From the NCBI GenBank assembly GCA_903892415.1, contig CAITIQ010000669.1, positions 1 to 64,000 of the forward strand: a stretch of 64,000 bases of DNA. Reading direction: 5' to 3'. This DNA comes from an uncultured delta proteobacterium (lineage in GTDB: Bacteria > Myxococcota_A > Polyangia > Polyangiales > Polyangiaceae). This document shows, piece after piece, positions 9,382-18,450 of this stretch. The notes beneath the pieces are model-generated. The model was not told the origin of the DNA and made no database searches. It saw only the letters and a program-made list of their open reading frames with translations. How positions within the stretch are numbered: the stretch's first letter is position 1; each line of letters opens with the position of its first letter. The position numbers and the translations under genes were made by a program.

Positions 9382-9801
9382 TCACCCGCGCGATTCAGGC
9401 GCGTCTTGCGGCTCAGGATAGTGCGAAAGCGCCAGCAACGTACCGTCAGGATCGCGGAAGTAGAACGTGTAGTTCGTCTCGCGTTCAATAGCGACGCCCG
9501 CTACCTCGAGCCGCGAGCGCCAGTGCAAGCGATGCTCACGCGTGATGGCGAGTGCAACACAGTGGTGCCCCAGCCGATTCGAGACCGGGGTTGCGGCTTG
9601 ACCCGACGCTGGCTGCAGCTCGAGCGCGAGGAAGACGGTACCGTCGAGTGCGACCCAGGTCGAGCGATGCCGCCCATCCTGCTCGAAGTGGCGTTGCACG
9701 AGTGGGAGACCGAGAAGCTCGAGGTAGAACGCCTCTGCGCGTTGCAGGTCACTCACGAGCACCGCAAGGTGGTTTACGCCGCGTATCGAAGGTTCGGGCA
9801 T
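9382..9801 (-). CDS. VOC-superfamily (glyoxalase/bleomycin-resistance-like) protein
   Basis: 139 residues with two beta-alpha-beta-beta-beta modules. The first is GVNHLAVLVSDLQRAEAFYL, with His as the usual metal ligand, and the second begins LGHHCVALAI. The last strand reads FRDPDGTLLALSHY; most metal-dependent VOC enzymes have Glu here (DPDGxxIEL), so one expected ligand is replaced by Ala. It may bind metal differently or act as a binding protein. The start is the ATG at 9799-9801; upstream codons run into the divergent peptidase gene. Function is unknown beyond the family. Confidence 0.8.
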   Translation of the reverse strand: MPEPSIRGVNHLAVLVSDLQRAEAFYLELLGLPLVQRHFEQDGRHRSTWVALDGTVFLALELQPASGQAATPVSNRLGHHCVALAITREHRLHWRSRLEVAGVAIERETNYTFYFRDPDGTLLALSHYPEPQDAPESRG

Positions 9802-9889
9802 CGCACCGGATGATGCTGACCCGCTCGCGATTCGACAAGCGTGGCTTGCGCTGGTGTTTCGACCGCGCCCGTTGGATGCTCCCGGCGCC

Positions 9890-12166
9890 ATGCGAATGCT
9901 CTGCACCTCCCTGCTATTGCTAGCCTGTTGCAGCACGATTCCGCCGAATCCACCGGTGGCCTGCCCCGCTCCGGCACCAGCGCAAGAGGTTGCGAGTAAC
10001 CAAGCTGAGCTGCTCCCCGCGACAGCCTCCAAGGTTGGCTTCGCCGACATGGCAAAGTTCCCCGAGCCAGGTTGGCAGATCCCTCGCAGCATGGGCTTCT
10101 CGCCCGACGAAACGCGGTTTACCTACCTCTTCAGCGAGTCTGGCAGCGACGAGATGTCGCTGTTTAGCGTGGACCTGAGTTCAGGCCAGCGCAAAGTGCT
10201 CCTGCGAGCTTCTCAACTTCAGGGTCTCAAAGAGAAAACCCTTGCCCAAGAGCTGCGAGACGAACGGCAACGAAAACGCATCAAGGGCATCACGCAATAC
10301 CAGTGGGCAGCGAAGAAAGACGTCGTGCTCGTGCCGCTCGGTGGCGACCTTTACCTCGCCAATAAGAACGGAGAGGTCACGGCTCTTCGGGAAGGCGGAG
10401 CCGAGGCGATCGACCCGAAGCTCTGCGCCGATGGCTCCAAGGTCGCCTACTCGGTCGGAAACGAGCTTGCCGTATTGGACGTCGCAAGCAAACGGGAAAC
10501 CCTGCTAACGAGCCGAGCACCAACCGGGGTGACGCGAGGGCAATCGGACTTCAACGCGCAGGAGGAGTTCGACGAACCGTCGGGGCACTTCTTCTCGCCG
10601 GACTGCAAGCGGCTCGTGTACCTCGAGGTCGACGAGCGCGAGGTCGCTGAAGTGCCGGTCCTCGGCCATCGCAAAGGCAAACCGAGCCTCCAGCTGCAGA
10701 AGTACCCCGAGACTGGCAAAGCCAACCCGAAGGTCTCGCTGCACGTGGTCGAGCTCGCGACCAAACGGAGCACCAAGATCCCTTTGCCCGAAGGCGAACA
10801 CTACCTGGGTCGACTGCAGTTTCTCGACGCTCAGTCCTTCGTGCTCTCGGCGCTCTCGCGCTCGCAACGCAAACGGCAGATCCTCCGCGTCGAGCTGAGC
10901 CCCAAAGTCGAGGTGCGAGCGCTTCACAGCCGCGAGGTCAACGCAGGTTGGCTACCGCTCGCTGACCTCGCCGTCGCAAGCGACGCGAAGCAGATATTCA
11001 CCATCGATGAGCAAGCTGGGCGCGATCACCTTTTTGCGCTGGATCCTTTGGGTACGGCTCCACCGCTGCAACTTACCCGAGGCGACTTCGACGTAACCGA
11101 GCTGCTCGGGACTTCGTCGGCCGCTTCGAAGGTTTACATCACTTCGACCGAAGGTGAACCGATTGGGCGCCCAGTGTTTGAGGTGGACGGCAAAACCGGG
11201 GCTAGCAAGAAGCTCTCGCGAGCGGCAGGGACCAACGTTGCGGTCTTCTCCAAGTCTGGCGCAAACCTCGCCCTGATTCACTCCTCGCGAACCCAACCGC
11301 CTTCCGTAGAGCTGAGAGTCGGTGAGCGGAACTTTCCGATCGAGGTACCCGCAGACCCGGCGATTGAGGCGCTCGCGTTGCGCACGTTCGAGCCGTTCGT
11401 TGTGGAGCGACAGGGACTACCGAGGTTGCACGGAACCCTGCTGACTCCTCGCAAGCTCGAACCGGGCAAACATTATCCGCTGGTGCTGATGGTGTACGGC
11501 GGGCCTGGAGTGCAGACGGTCATGGATCGCTGGTCGCCGCGCTTGCAGTGGCAGCACCTAGCCGACCGCGGGTTCTTCGTCATGCAAGTGGACAACCGAG
11601 GCTCGAGTGGGCGTGGGCCGGCGTTCGAGCAGGCGATCGATCGCAAGCTCGGTGAAGTCGAACTCGAGGATCAACTTGCGGCGCTCAAACAGGTGGTCAG
11701 CCAACACCCGATCGACCAACGCCGCATCGCTGTATACGGCCACTCGTATGGCGGCTTTCTAGCGGCGCATGCCTTGCTTCGCGAGAACTCACCGTTTGCC
11801 CTCGGTATCGCCGGCTCGCCGGTCACCGACTGGCGCCTGTATGACACAGCCTACACGGAGCGCTACATGGGTACGCCGCAAGAGAACGAGGCGGGCTATC
11901 AACGGGCAACGCTAGCGGCCAATGCCGACAAGCTGCAGGGCAAGCTGCTGATTATTCACGCGCTGATGGACGAGAACGTCCACTACCAAAACACGGCAGA
12001 CCTCGTCGATGCGCTGGTGAAAGCCCAGAAGCCCTTCGAGATGTTCGTCTATCCCGGGGAACGGCACGGCTATCGCTCAACGGACGCCAGGCGCTACGCG
12101 TCGGAGCTCGTCACGCGAAAGCTCGTGGAAACGCTGGGGCCGACCAACGTCAACTCTGGCCCCTGA
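9890..12166 (+). CDS. Dipeptidyl peptidase IV-type S9 serine peptidase, lipoprotein
   Basis: 758 residues. The lipobox in LLLLACCS near residues 8-15 predicts a lipid-anchored envelope protein and supports the ATG at 9890. The N-terminal two-thirds form a DPP4-like beta-propeller. The segment RGQSDFNAQEEFDEPSGHFF contains the Glu-Glu pair that in DPP4 binds the substrate N-terminus. The C-terminal alpha/beta-hydrolase has the nucleophile in YGHSYGG (about residue 615), Asp in MDENVHY and His in GERHGY. It should release N-terminal dipeptides, probably X-Pro. DedA follows 25 bases downstream and the dienelactone hydrolase overlaps that, suggesting one transcript. Confidence 0.92.
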   Translation: MRMLCTSLLLLACCSTIPPNPPVACPAPAPAQEVASNQAELLPATASKVGFADMAKFPEPGWQIPRSMGFSPDETRFTYLFSESGSDEMSLFSVDLSSGQRKVLLRASQLQGLKEKTLAQELRDERQRKRIKGITQYQWAAKKDVVLVPLGGDLYLANKNGEVTALREGGAEAIDPKLCADGSKVAYSVGNELAVLDVASKRETLLTSRAPTGVTRGQSDFNAQEEFDEPSGHFFSPDCKRLVYLEVDEREVAEVPVLGHRKGKPSLQLQKYPETGKANPKVSLHVVELATKRSTKIPLPEGEHYLGRLQFLDAQSFVLSALSRSQRKRQILRVELSPKVEVRALHSREVNAGWLPLADLAVASDAKQIFTIDEQAGRDHLFALDPLGTAPPLQLTRGDFDVTELLGTSSAASKVYITSTEGEPIGRPVFEVDGKTGASKKLSRAAGTNVAVFSKSGANLALIHSSRTQPPSVELRVGERNFPIEVPADPAIEALALRTFEPFVVERQGLPRLHGTLLTPRKLEPGKHYPLVLMVYGGPGVQTVMDRWSPRLQWQHLADRGFFVMQVDNRGSSGRGPAFEQAIDRKLGEVELEDQLAALKQVVSQHPIDQRRIAVYGHSYGGFLAAHALLRENSPFALGIAGSPVTDWRLYDTAYTERYMGTPQENEAGYQRATLAANADKLQGKLLIIHALMDENVHYQNTADLVDALVKAQKPFEMFVYPGERHGYRSTDARRYASELVTRKLVETLGPTNVNSGP

Positions 12167-12191
12167 GCGAAGGCTCGACTAAGGCAGCGCG

Positions 12192-12878
12192 ATGGCGACT
12201 TTCGGCGAACTAATCGGCATGGTGCGTCACCTGGATAAGACGCTGGACCAGGTCACCAGGGACTACGGCACCACCACGTACGCGATCCTCGGGGCCATCA
12301 TCTTCTGTGAAACCGGCCTGGTCGTCCTGCCGTTTCTCCCTGGGGATTCGCTGCTGTTCGCGTGTGGGGCCATCTCGATGCGCCCCGGTTCGGGGCTCAA
12401 CCCCTGGGCACTCGGGCCCTTGCTGATCGTCTGCGCCATCGCCGGGGACACGCTCAACTACCACGTTGGCAAGGCCATTGGCCCGCGCGTGATGAAGAGC
12501 GAGACCTCACGTTGGCTAAACAAGAAGCACCTAGAAAAGACGCACAAGTTCTTCGAGAAATACGGTGGCAAGACCATCATCCTGGCGCGCTTCGTTCCGA
12601 TCGTCCGCACCTTTGCCCCCTTCGTCGCAGGCGCCGGTGCGATGAACTACAGCCGATTCATCCTGTTCAACATCGTCGGCGCCATCGCCTGGGTCGTGTC
12701 GATGATGGGCGCGGGCATGGTCTTCGGTCAGATGGACGTCGTGAAGAAGAACTTCGAACTCGTGGTGCTCGGAATCATCGGCCTGAGCGTGATGCCGATG
12801 GTGTTCGAGTGGTGGAAGGCGCGAGCCGAAGCCAAAGCCGAAGCTGAGAAAGCTGGAGCGCCCAAAGGCGAAGGCTGA
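12192..12878 (+). CDS. DedA-family (VTT domain) membrane protein
   Basis: 228 residues with several hydrophobic segments. Family motifs are clear: ETGLVVLPFLPGDSLLF in the N-terminal half and ILARFVPIVRTFAPFVAGAGAM, with the RFxPxxR core, in the C-terminal half. DedA proteins are inner-membrane proteins; several act in lipid (undecaprenyl phosphate or phosphatidylethanolamine) translocation and envelope homeostasis. Which lipid this one handles cannot be told. The C-terminal tail is charged (EWWKARAEAKAEAEK). Its TGA overlaps the next ATG (TGATG), so translation is probably coupled. Confidence 0.9.
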   Translation: MATFGELIGMVRHLDKTLDQVTRDYGTTTYAILGAIIFCETGLVVLPFLPGDSLLFACGAISMRPGSGLNPWALGPLLIVCAIAGDTLNYHVGKAIGPRVMKSETSRWLNKKHLEKTHKFFEKYGGKTIILARFVPIVRTFAPFVAGAGAMNYSRFILFNIVGAIAWVVSMMGAGMVFGQMDVVKKNFELVVLGIIGLSVMPMVFEWWKARAEAKAEAEKAGAPKGEG

Positions 12879-13702
12879 TGGCGCGCGCGGAGCTGGAGGC
12901 GTGGCGCAAGGAACGAGACGCGCTCGCTGACTTTGAACGGCAATACCTAACGTTTCTCGACGAGACGAAGCTCGTGTTCATCGCCGGTGCTGGGCCCGCG
13001 GTGATCGTGATGACCGAGATGCCTTGCATCTCGCCGGAGGTCGCGCGCTTCGCTCGGTTCGTACGCGACGAAGGATTTACCGTCTACATGCCCAATCTCT
13101 TCGGCGATCCAGGCCGACCTCCCAGCACGCTCTATGCGTTGCCTCAGATGATCAAGGGCTGCGTGTCGAAGGAATTTCATGCCTTGCGTACCAACGTAAC
13201 AGCGCCACTCACGCTCTGGCTGCGCGCTCTCGCCGCCGACGTCCACCCGCGCTGCGGGGGCAACGGAGTTGGGGCGATCGGCATGTGCTTCACCGGCAAC
13301 TTCGCGCTTTCGATGATGCTCGAGCCGAGCGTAATCGCACCGGTGCTGTGCCAACCGTCGCTGCCGATTGGTCGTAAAGGCGGTGTGCACTCAAGCCCCG
13401 CAGACCTAGCAGCCATCAAACAGCGAATGGAGAGGGAGGACCTCACCGCCCTCGGCTACCGCTTCGAAGGTGATGCGTTCTGCCGCAAAGAGCGCTTCGA
13501 CGATTACCAGCGCGCGCTGGGAGACCGCATAACGCTGCGCACGCTACCGGACTCAGCGGCAAACCCAGCAGCGGTGATGTCCAACCCACATAGCGTGGTG
13601 ACGGCTCACCTGATCGATAAAGCTGGCGAGCCGACCCGTGCTGCAGTCGATGAGATTCTAGCCTTTTTCAGCGCCAAGCTTAAGCAGCCCCGCTCGGCGT
13701 AG
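12878..13702 (+). CDS. Dienelactone hydrolase-family protein
   Basis: 274 residues, alpha/beta-hydrolase fold. The nucleophile elbow is GMCFTG near residue 133, a Cys as in dienelactone hydrolase rather than Ser. The predicted catalytic His lies in NPHSVVTAHL near residue 240, with Asp upstream. The N-terminal 25 residues are charged and probably helical. Substrates of this family include enol-lactones and other esters; the true substrate is unknown. It overlaps the DedA stop codon by one base. Confidence 0.85.
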   Translation: MARAELEAWRKERDALADFERQYLTFLDETKLVFIAGAGPAVIVMTEMPCISPEVARFARFVRDEGFTVYMPNLFGDPGRPPSTLYALPQMIKGCVSKEFHALRTNVTAPLTLWLRALAADVHPRCGGNGVGAIGMCFTGNFALSMMLEPSVIAPVLCQPSLPIGRKGGVHSSPADLAAIKQRMEREDLTALGYRFEGDAFCRKERFDDYQRALGDRITLRTLPDSAANPAAVMSNPHSVVTAHLIDKAGEPTRAAVDEILAFFSAKLKQPRSA

Positions 13703-13763
13703 GCAGCGGCGGAAAGCTGCGCCGCATAGCTGGCCGTAGTGGCTTTTGCTATGGTCGGTCCGC

Positions 13764-15254
13764 ATGCAGATCGAGCTCATCGCACCCGCTAGCGAGGATT
13801 CAGCCTATCTACCGCGCTTGGGGCTTGGCGTGCTGGCCTCGCTGACGCCTCCCGAAGACGAGGTCATCTACACCGATGATTTGGTGAAGGTGTTCGACCT
13901 TGATAAGGACGTCAAAGACGTCGACCTGGTTGGCATCAGCGTTGATAGCAAGACGGCGCGCCGCTCCTACGACATCGCAGAACGCTACAGAGCGCGCGGC
14001 ATCAAGGTCGTAATGGGCGGTATCCACCCCACCGCCTGTCCCGAAGAGGCGCTCCGCCACTGTGACGCCATTGTCGTCGGAGAGGCGGAGGACACCTGGC
14101 CGGAGCTCCTTCGTGATTTCAAACAAGGACGGATGAAGGCGGCGTACAGGCCCGAATTTCCCAACCTTGCCGGGCGCCCCTTCCCGCGACGAGACCTGTT
14201 CCGCTCGAAGAAGTACGTCCCCTTCCAAGTCGTGCAGACCATGCGCGGCTGTCCTTACCCTTGTGAGTTCTGCAGCGTGTCGACGGCCAACGGGCCAACC
14301 TTCCGTTTCCGACCGGCGGACGAGGTGATCGCTGAACTCAAGACCTTGGGCAAGCTCATCCTCTTTGCAGACGACAACGTGATGGTGCACCGCCAATACT
14401 CGAAGGAGCTTTTCTCCAAGATGGGGGCGCTCAACAAGCATTGGGTTGGCCAGTGTTCGCTAGCTGCGGTGAAGCGGCTCGAGAACGTAAAGCTGATGGC
14501 GGAGAGCGGTTGCAAAGCGCTCTTCATCGGCTTCGAGAGCGTGGACGAAGAGACGGTGAAGTTCACCGGCAAGCGGCAAAACAAGCCGTCTCAATACAAA
14601 GAAACCATGGAGATGCTGCACGAGCACGGCATCGCGACGTGGGGCAGCTTCGTGTTCGGCTTCGACACCGACTCGCCAGAGGTGTTCGATCGTACGGTGG
14701 AGTTCGGCATCGAGATGAAGCTCACGATGGCGCTCTACGCCATTCTCACGCCATACCCGGGAACGGCGCTGTACAAGCGCTTGTTAGCGGAAGGCCGCCT
14801 CACCGATCCGTATTGGTGGCTCGGGACAGACCACGACGCTGGTTCCCCATACTTCCTGCCGAAGCGCATGTCGCGCGAGACGCTGCGTGAGGGCTGGGTG
14901 CGCGCTTGGACCAAGTTCTACTCCTATTCGAGTATGTGGCAGCGCTATACGGTACGAGCGCCCGGCGCCGACACTCCGGGTTCAAGCTGGCTGCAGACCA
15001 TTGGCTATTGGCCTCTCAATTTCATGCAAAATCGACTAGCGCATCACAAGATCGCTGGCGGTATGCAGCGCTTCCGCAGCGGCGTTGATGTGACCTCCGC
15101 CTTGGCTGGCTCCGGGGCACCACGCCATGTTGCGACAGGCGCCGGTGGCTTGGTTATCCCGACCAGTGTTGGCAACCCTGGTCTCGCGAACCCTCTTGCA
15201 GCCTTCAGCGAGCGCAAGAGCGACGGTCGCAAAAGCCTCACGGTGCTTGGCTGA
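13764..15254 (+). CDS. B12-binding-domain radical SAM protein
   Basis: 496 residues. The N-terminal domain (residues 1-130) has the cobalamin-binding-type Rossmann fold (LPRLGLGVLASLTP, DLVGISVDSKTARRSYDIA, VVMGGIHPTACPEEAL, IVVGEAEDTWPELL). The radical SAM cluster motif CPYPCEFC (CxxxCxxC) is near residue 170, followed by a TIM-barrel core (LILFADDNVM, CKALFIGFESVDEET). The C-terminal 100 residues resemble those of proteins that work on hopanoid or lipid substrates, but this is a weak impression. The ATG at 13764 fits the family N-terminus. It uses SAM and a 4Fe-4S cluster, and perhaps cobalamin. Confidence 0.9.
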   Translation: MQIELIAPASEDSAYLPRLGLGVLASLTPPEDEVIYTDDLVKVFDLDKDVKDVDLVGISVDSKTARRSYDIAERYRARGIKVVMGGIHPTACPEEALRHCDAIVVGEAEDTWPELLRDFKQGRMKAAYRPEFPNLAGRPFPRRDLFRSKKYVPFQVVQTMRGCPYPCEFCSVSTANGPTFRFRPADEVIAELKTLGKLILFADDNVMVHRQYSKELFSKMGALNKHWVGQCSLAAVKRLENVKLMAESGCKALFIGFESVDEETVKFTGKRQNKPSQYKETMEMLHEHGIATWGSFVFGFDTDSPEVFDRTVEFGIEMKLTMALYAILTPYPGTALYKRLLAEGRLTDPYWWLGTDHDAGSPYFLPKRMSRETLREGWVRAWTKFYSYSSMWQRYTVRAPGADTPGSSWLQTIGYWPLNFMQNRLAHHKIAGGMQRFRSGVDVTSALAGSGAPRHVATGAGGLVIPTSVGNPGLANPLAAFSERKSDGRKSLTVLG

Positions 15255-15333
15255 TCCAACTCCGTAGAACATTCTCCGGACAAGCCGTTGCTCGGCCGGG
15301 GAGAACCTTACCTTTCAACCGTACAGGCGAACC

Positions 15334-15648
15334 ATGAAGAACCTTTGTTTCCTTTCTCTGATGCTTGTCCTCTCGGCGTGCGGCTCGGTTTCCACGGAGG
15401 ACCTTTGTTCGCGTTTGGCCGAGTGCGCAGATGCGGACACTACCCAGGCCGAGTGCGTTAGCGAGCTCAACGAGGGAGCAACAGACGCCGAGCAGGCCGG
15501 CTGCACGTCGGAGTACGACGACTACCTCTCCTGCGTCGACGGCGTCGACAACGTGTGTAGCCAAGACGAGATTGAAGCCGCGTGCTTCGCTGAAGCGCTC
15601 GCTGTGTTTGGCTGCATCGGCGTCGTCGAAGACGATCAGCCCGGCTGA
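15334..15648 (+). CDS. Small Cys-rich lipoprotein
   Basis: 104 residues. The signal peptide with lipobox LVLSACGS is clear at residues 1-17, predicting a lipid anchor on the mature Cys. The mature part holds eight further Cys spaced like disulfides (DLCSRLAEC, ECVSEL, GCTSEYDDYLSCVDG, VCSQDEIEAACF, GCIG) and is acidic. This matches many short predicted Cys-rich lipoproteins in myxobacteria; no function is known to me. It stands between the radical SAM gene and the cytidylyltransferase. Confidence 0.78.
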   Translation: MKNLCFLSLMLVLSACGSVSTEDLCSRLAECADADTTQAECVSELNEGATDAEQAGCTSEYDDYLSCVDGVDNVCSQDEIEAACFAEALAVFGCIGVVEDDQPG

Positions 15649-15748
15649 GCAGCATCCCAGCGGGTCACGGACCGTAGATTCTGCTCAACTTGCAGCCCGT
15701 ACCCCTCACTCCCTTGCAGGCACGGCGAGCCGGCATTAAGCGCGGATT

Positions 15749-16468
15749 ATGAGAGCCATCTTGCTAGCAGCCGGCCGAGGCCGGCGTCTCGAGAGTGACG
15801 CGCCGAAGTGCCTGCTCGACATCGCCGGGAAGACCCTACTCGAGCGCCATATCGAGAATTTGGCGCAGGCCGGTATCAGCGCGCTGACCATCGTTGTCGG
15901 TTACGAGCAGGCACAAATCCGCGAGTTTATTTCGGCTCGCAGCTGGCCCCTCCCGGTCGAGTTCGTTGAGAACAAAGACTACGTGCGAGGAAGCATCGTC
16001 TCACTCGCCGTAGCGATTGATCGGATAAGCGAGAGTGGCGGCATTTGGATGGATGCAGACGTGCTTTACCCCGCAGCCTTGATGAAGCGGCTGGTGGATT
16101 CCAAGCACGTCAATTGTGTGCTCCTCGACGACAGCTCCGAGGAGACTGGCGAGGAGATGATGCTCGGGGTGCGCGGCGGCCGCGTGCTCCGTGTCGCACG
16201 GCGCGTGTCGCCCGAAGCACCGTGGGATCAGGTTGGGGAAGCCGTCGGCTTCGCCAAGGTAGGACGGCAAGGCGCACTGACGATGAAGCGCCTGCTCGAC
16301 GGCGAGGTCTCTGCAGGACGCCTCGACCAAGAGTACGAGGCGGCGATGAACCTTTGCTTTGCCGAAGAGCCGTGGGGCTTCGAGCCCGTCAGTGAGTTCC
16401 AGTGGACCGAGATCGACTTCCGCGAGGACGTCGAAAAGGCGCGGCGCATCGCCGCCGAGCAAGGCTGA
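15749..16468 (+). CDS. NTP transferase, LicC-like (phosphocholine cytidylyltransferase type)
   Basis: 239 residues, one nucleotidyltransferase domain. The N-terminal signature LAAGRGRRLESDAPKCLLDI binds the NTP; Lys in PKCLL and Asp in MDADVLY (metal binding) are present. The shape and length match LicC/choline-phosphate or related sugar-phosphate nucleotidylyltransferases that activate alcohols or sugars for envelope decoration. No lic genes or glycosyltransferases are adjacent, so the substrate is uncertain. The ATG at 15749 is the first possible start. Confidence 0.82.
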   Translation: MRAILLAAGRGRRLESDAPKCLLDIAGKTLLERHIENLAQAGISALTIVVGYEQAQIREFISARSWPLPVEFVENKDYVRGSIVSLAVAIDRISESGGIWMDADVLYPAALMKRLVDSKHVNCVLLDDSSEETGEEMMLGVRGGRVLRVARRVSPEAPWDQVGEAVGFAKVGRQGALTMKRLLDGEVSAGRLDQEYEAAMNLCFAEEPWGFEPVSEFQWTEIDFREDVEKARRIAAEQG

Positions 16469-16503
16469 ACCAACCAGCGGATTCGGTGCAGCTGCCGAGT
16501 CCT

Positions 16504-17424
16504 TTACGCTGACGGCTGAATCGCGCCGAGTGCTACCTCGGGCTCGGCGCGCCGTCGCGCCCTGATCGAAAACCACACAAAGAACGCCGCCACCAGCGCC
16601 ATCGATCCAACTTCCAGCGAGGCGTTGATGAGCCAGTCGTCGGTCGTGAGTAGGAACGCGCTTCCAAGCACGTTGTTGGCACCATGGGCGAGCGCAACCG
16701 GCCAAACGCTCAGCCCCTTGCGCGCAAGCCAGGCGAAGCCGAAGCTCATCATCGTCACGGCAATTGGGAACAGCACCAGCGCGTTTAGCAGAGGGCGGTG
16801 CGGATCGTTGTAGCCACTCAAATTGGCGCCCAAGTGCCAGTAGGACCAGATCGCTCCAACCAAAAGCGTCGCCTTCGTCGCACCCACCCGGCTCTCGAGT
16901 GCTGGCTGTAGAAAGCCCCGCCAACCGATCTCCTCACCGACGCCGCCGACCAAAGCCGTAACGACCGCCGCCAGCGAGACGGACACCAAGAGGTTGAGCG
17001 CAAAGTGGGACAGACTCTGCGGCCCCGTCCCAAGCACCATCGCGACTTTGTGAATGGACGCGATCGATTGGCCGTCTGGCGCGAGCTCAAAGTGCGCAGA
17101 ATCCCAGCTGCCCCAGCCCGTTAGCAGCAGCACCAAGGTCTGCAAGAGGCGCGGTGCAAATCCAATCACGAGAGCTGGACCCAGATAGCGAAAGCCCGGA
17201 CGCTTCAAGGCTGCCCAGATCATTCTTCGCGCGCAGGGCCCCGCGAGCAGCGCGCCGAGGGTTGGAACCCACATCGTCAGAAGCAGCCACGAACGTCCAC
17301 CCCCCGCGAGCCCTTGGGAAACCCCAATACGCTGGGTCAGCGTCCCCACAAGCACAGTCACCAAGAGGAAGCGGACGAGTTCGCGAGCAGGTACAGATCC
17401 GAAACACGTTGTCTTGTTATGCAT
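16504..17424 (-). CDS. CPBP-family intramembrane metalloprotease (CAAX/Abi type)
   Basis: 306 residues, six to eight hydrophobic segments. The three family motifs are present: GEEIGWRGFL (EExxxR, about residue 165), SYWHLG about 30 residues later, and AHGANN (HxxxN) near 245. These form the glutamate-based intramembrane protease site. The ATG at 17422-17424 is preceded by GGAAAAAG. It is the last gene of a PadR-HAAS-CPBP operon, 23 bases after the HAAS gene. Related proteins process prenylated peptides or inactivate bacteriocins; the substrate here is unknown. Confidence 0.87.
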   Translation of the reverse strand: MHNKTTCFGSVPARELVRFLLVTVLVGTLTQRIGVSQGLAGGGRSWLLLTMWVPTLGALLAGPCARRMIWAALKRPGFRYLGPALVIGFAPRLLQTLVLLLTGWGSWDSAHFELAPDGQSIASIHKVAMVLGTGPQSLSHFALNLLVSVSLAAVVTALVGGVGEEIGWRGFLQPALESRVGATKATLLVGAIWSYWHLGANLSGYNDPHRPLLNALVLFPIAVTMMSFGFAWLARKGLSVWPVALAHGANNVLGSAFLLTTDDWLINASLEVGSMALVAAFFVWFSIRARRRAEPEVALGAIQPSA

Positions 17425-17447
17425 GGTCTTTTTCCAAAAAAAGGAGG

Positions 17448-18008
17448 TCAGTGTCGGAGGGACCGATAGGAGCGCAGCCGCCAGCTTGCGAGCGCTCGCA
17501 ACGCGCGATTGGAGCCCCAGAACAGCAACAGCCCCGCGAGCAGCAAGACTGGCACTCCCCAGTTGCCGAGGACCTCGTGAGCGAGCTCGGAGCGGCGCCC
17601 GACGTAAAAGGAGCCATTGCCCATCCACAGTCCGAAGTCCGCTGGAGAGAAGGCCTTGAGCACAGCCGTGAGCACGCAGAAAAACGCGACGATCTGCGTG
17701 AGCAGCAGCGGGAATAGCAAAAAGAGCGCGAGCAAACTATCTCGCGCCGCGACCAACAGCGCGCGCCCAAAGGCCCAAGGAGTCCCAACTGCCAAGGCGC
17801 CGCGCAGGGCGTTCTCAGCAACAAAACTTGCAGCTAAGTCCTGAGCTGATTCAAAGCCTGCGAGTAGGTCCGTCCTGCCTTGTGCCTGCCGCTCCAGCAA
17901 GTGCGACCGCAGCTCTTGGACAACGTCCTCGCGCTCGTCCGGCGCCATAGCTCCAAGTCCGCGACGTAGCTCTTTGAGAAATTGTTCCGCGTGTTCCGGT
18001 AGCGCCAT
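17448..18008 (-). CDS. HAAS-domain (DUF1700-like) membrane protein
   Basis: 186 residues. The N-terminal helical segment (ALPEHAEQFLKELRRGL, then EREDVVQELRSHLLER) is the HAAS signalling domain usually found directly after PadR-like regulators. Two or three transmembrane segments follow (LLALFLLFPLLLTQIVAFF, GVPVLLLAGLLLFWG). It begins six bases after the PadR stop. HAAS proteins are thought to couple PadR regulators to membrane or envelope events. The role here is an inference from context. Confidence 0.8.
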   Translation of the reverse strand: MALPEHAEQFLKELRRGLGAMAPDEREDVVQELRSHLLERQAQGRTDLLAGFESAQDLAASFVAENALRGALAVGTPWAFGRALLVAARDSLLALFLLFPLLLTQIVAFFCVLTAVLKAFSPADFGLWMGNGSFYVGRRSELAHEVLGNWGVPVLLLAGLLLFWGSNRALRALASWRLRSYRSLRH

Positions 18009-18014
18009 GAGACT

Positions 18015-18362
18015 TCAGTTCCCCTCAATAAGCGACTCAAAGGCCGCGTTGAATTCTCGCCAGGCCGCCAACATCGCCTTGAGCGTGGCTCGCCCGTGGC
18101 TCGTTAGCGTGTAGTACTTGTGCGCGTGCCCAACGCCCTCATCCACCCACTCCGTCACGACCTTGCCTTCACTGCGCAAGCGTGAAAGCAGCGGGTAGAT
18201 ACTGCCCTCGCTGATCCCGAGCTGCGCCTTGTTGAGCACGTCGACGAGTTCAAGGCCGTAGCGCCGGCGCTTTCGAAGCGACACGAGCACCGCCAGCTCG
18301 AGCGTTCCCTTCCGGAGCTGGGATCTCCAAGCAGCAACCTCGCTAGGCACGTCGTCTTGCAC
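18015..18362 (-). CDS. PadR-family transcriptional regulator
   Basis: 115 residues, one winged helix. KGTLELAVLVSLRKRRRYGLEL and GISEGSIYPLLSRLRSEGKV are the standard PadR helices and wing, and HKYYTLTSHGRATL ends the domain. The GTG at 18360-18362 is the likely start; a second GTG four codons later is possible. It leads the operon with HAAS and CPBP genes and probably represses its own promoter, as PadR-HAAS pairs usually do. The inducer is unknown. Confidence 0.9.
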   Translation of the reverse strand: MQDDVPSEVAAWRSQLRKGTLELAVLVSLRKRRRYGLELVDVLNKAQLGISEGSIYPLLSRLRSEGKVVTEWVDEGVGHAHKYYTLTSHGRATLKAMLAAWREFNAAFESLIEGN

Positions 18363-18450
18363 TGCAAGGTATCTAGCTACACACGGAGCTCTGGGTCAAG
18401 TGCTTGGAGCAGGTTTGAGGTTTCACCTTGCTCGCAACGAAGGTCGCGAC

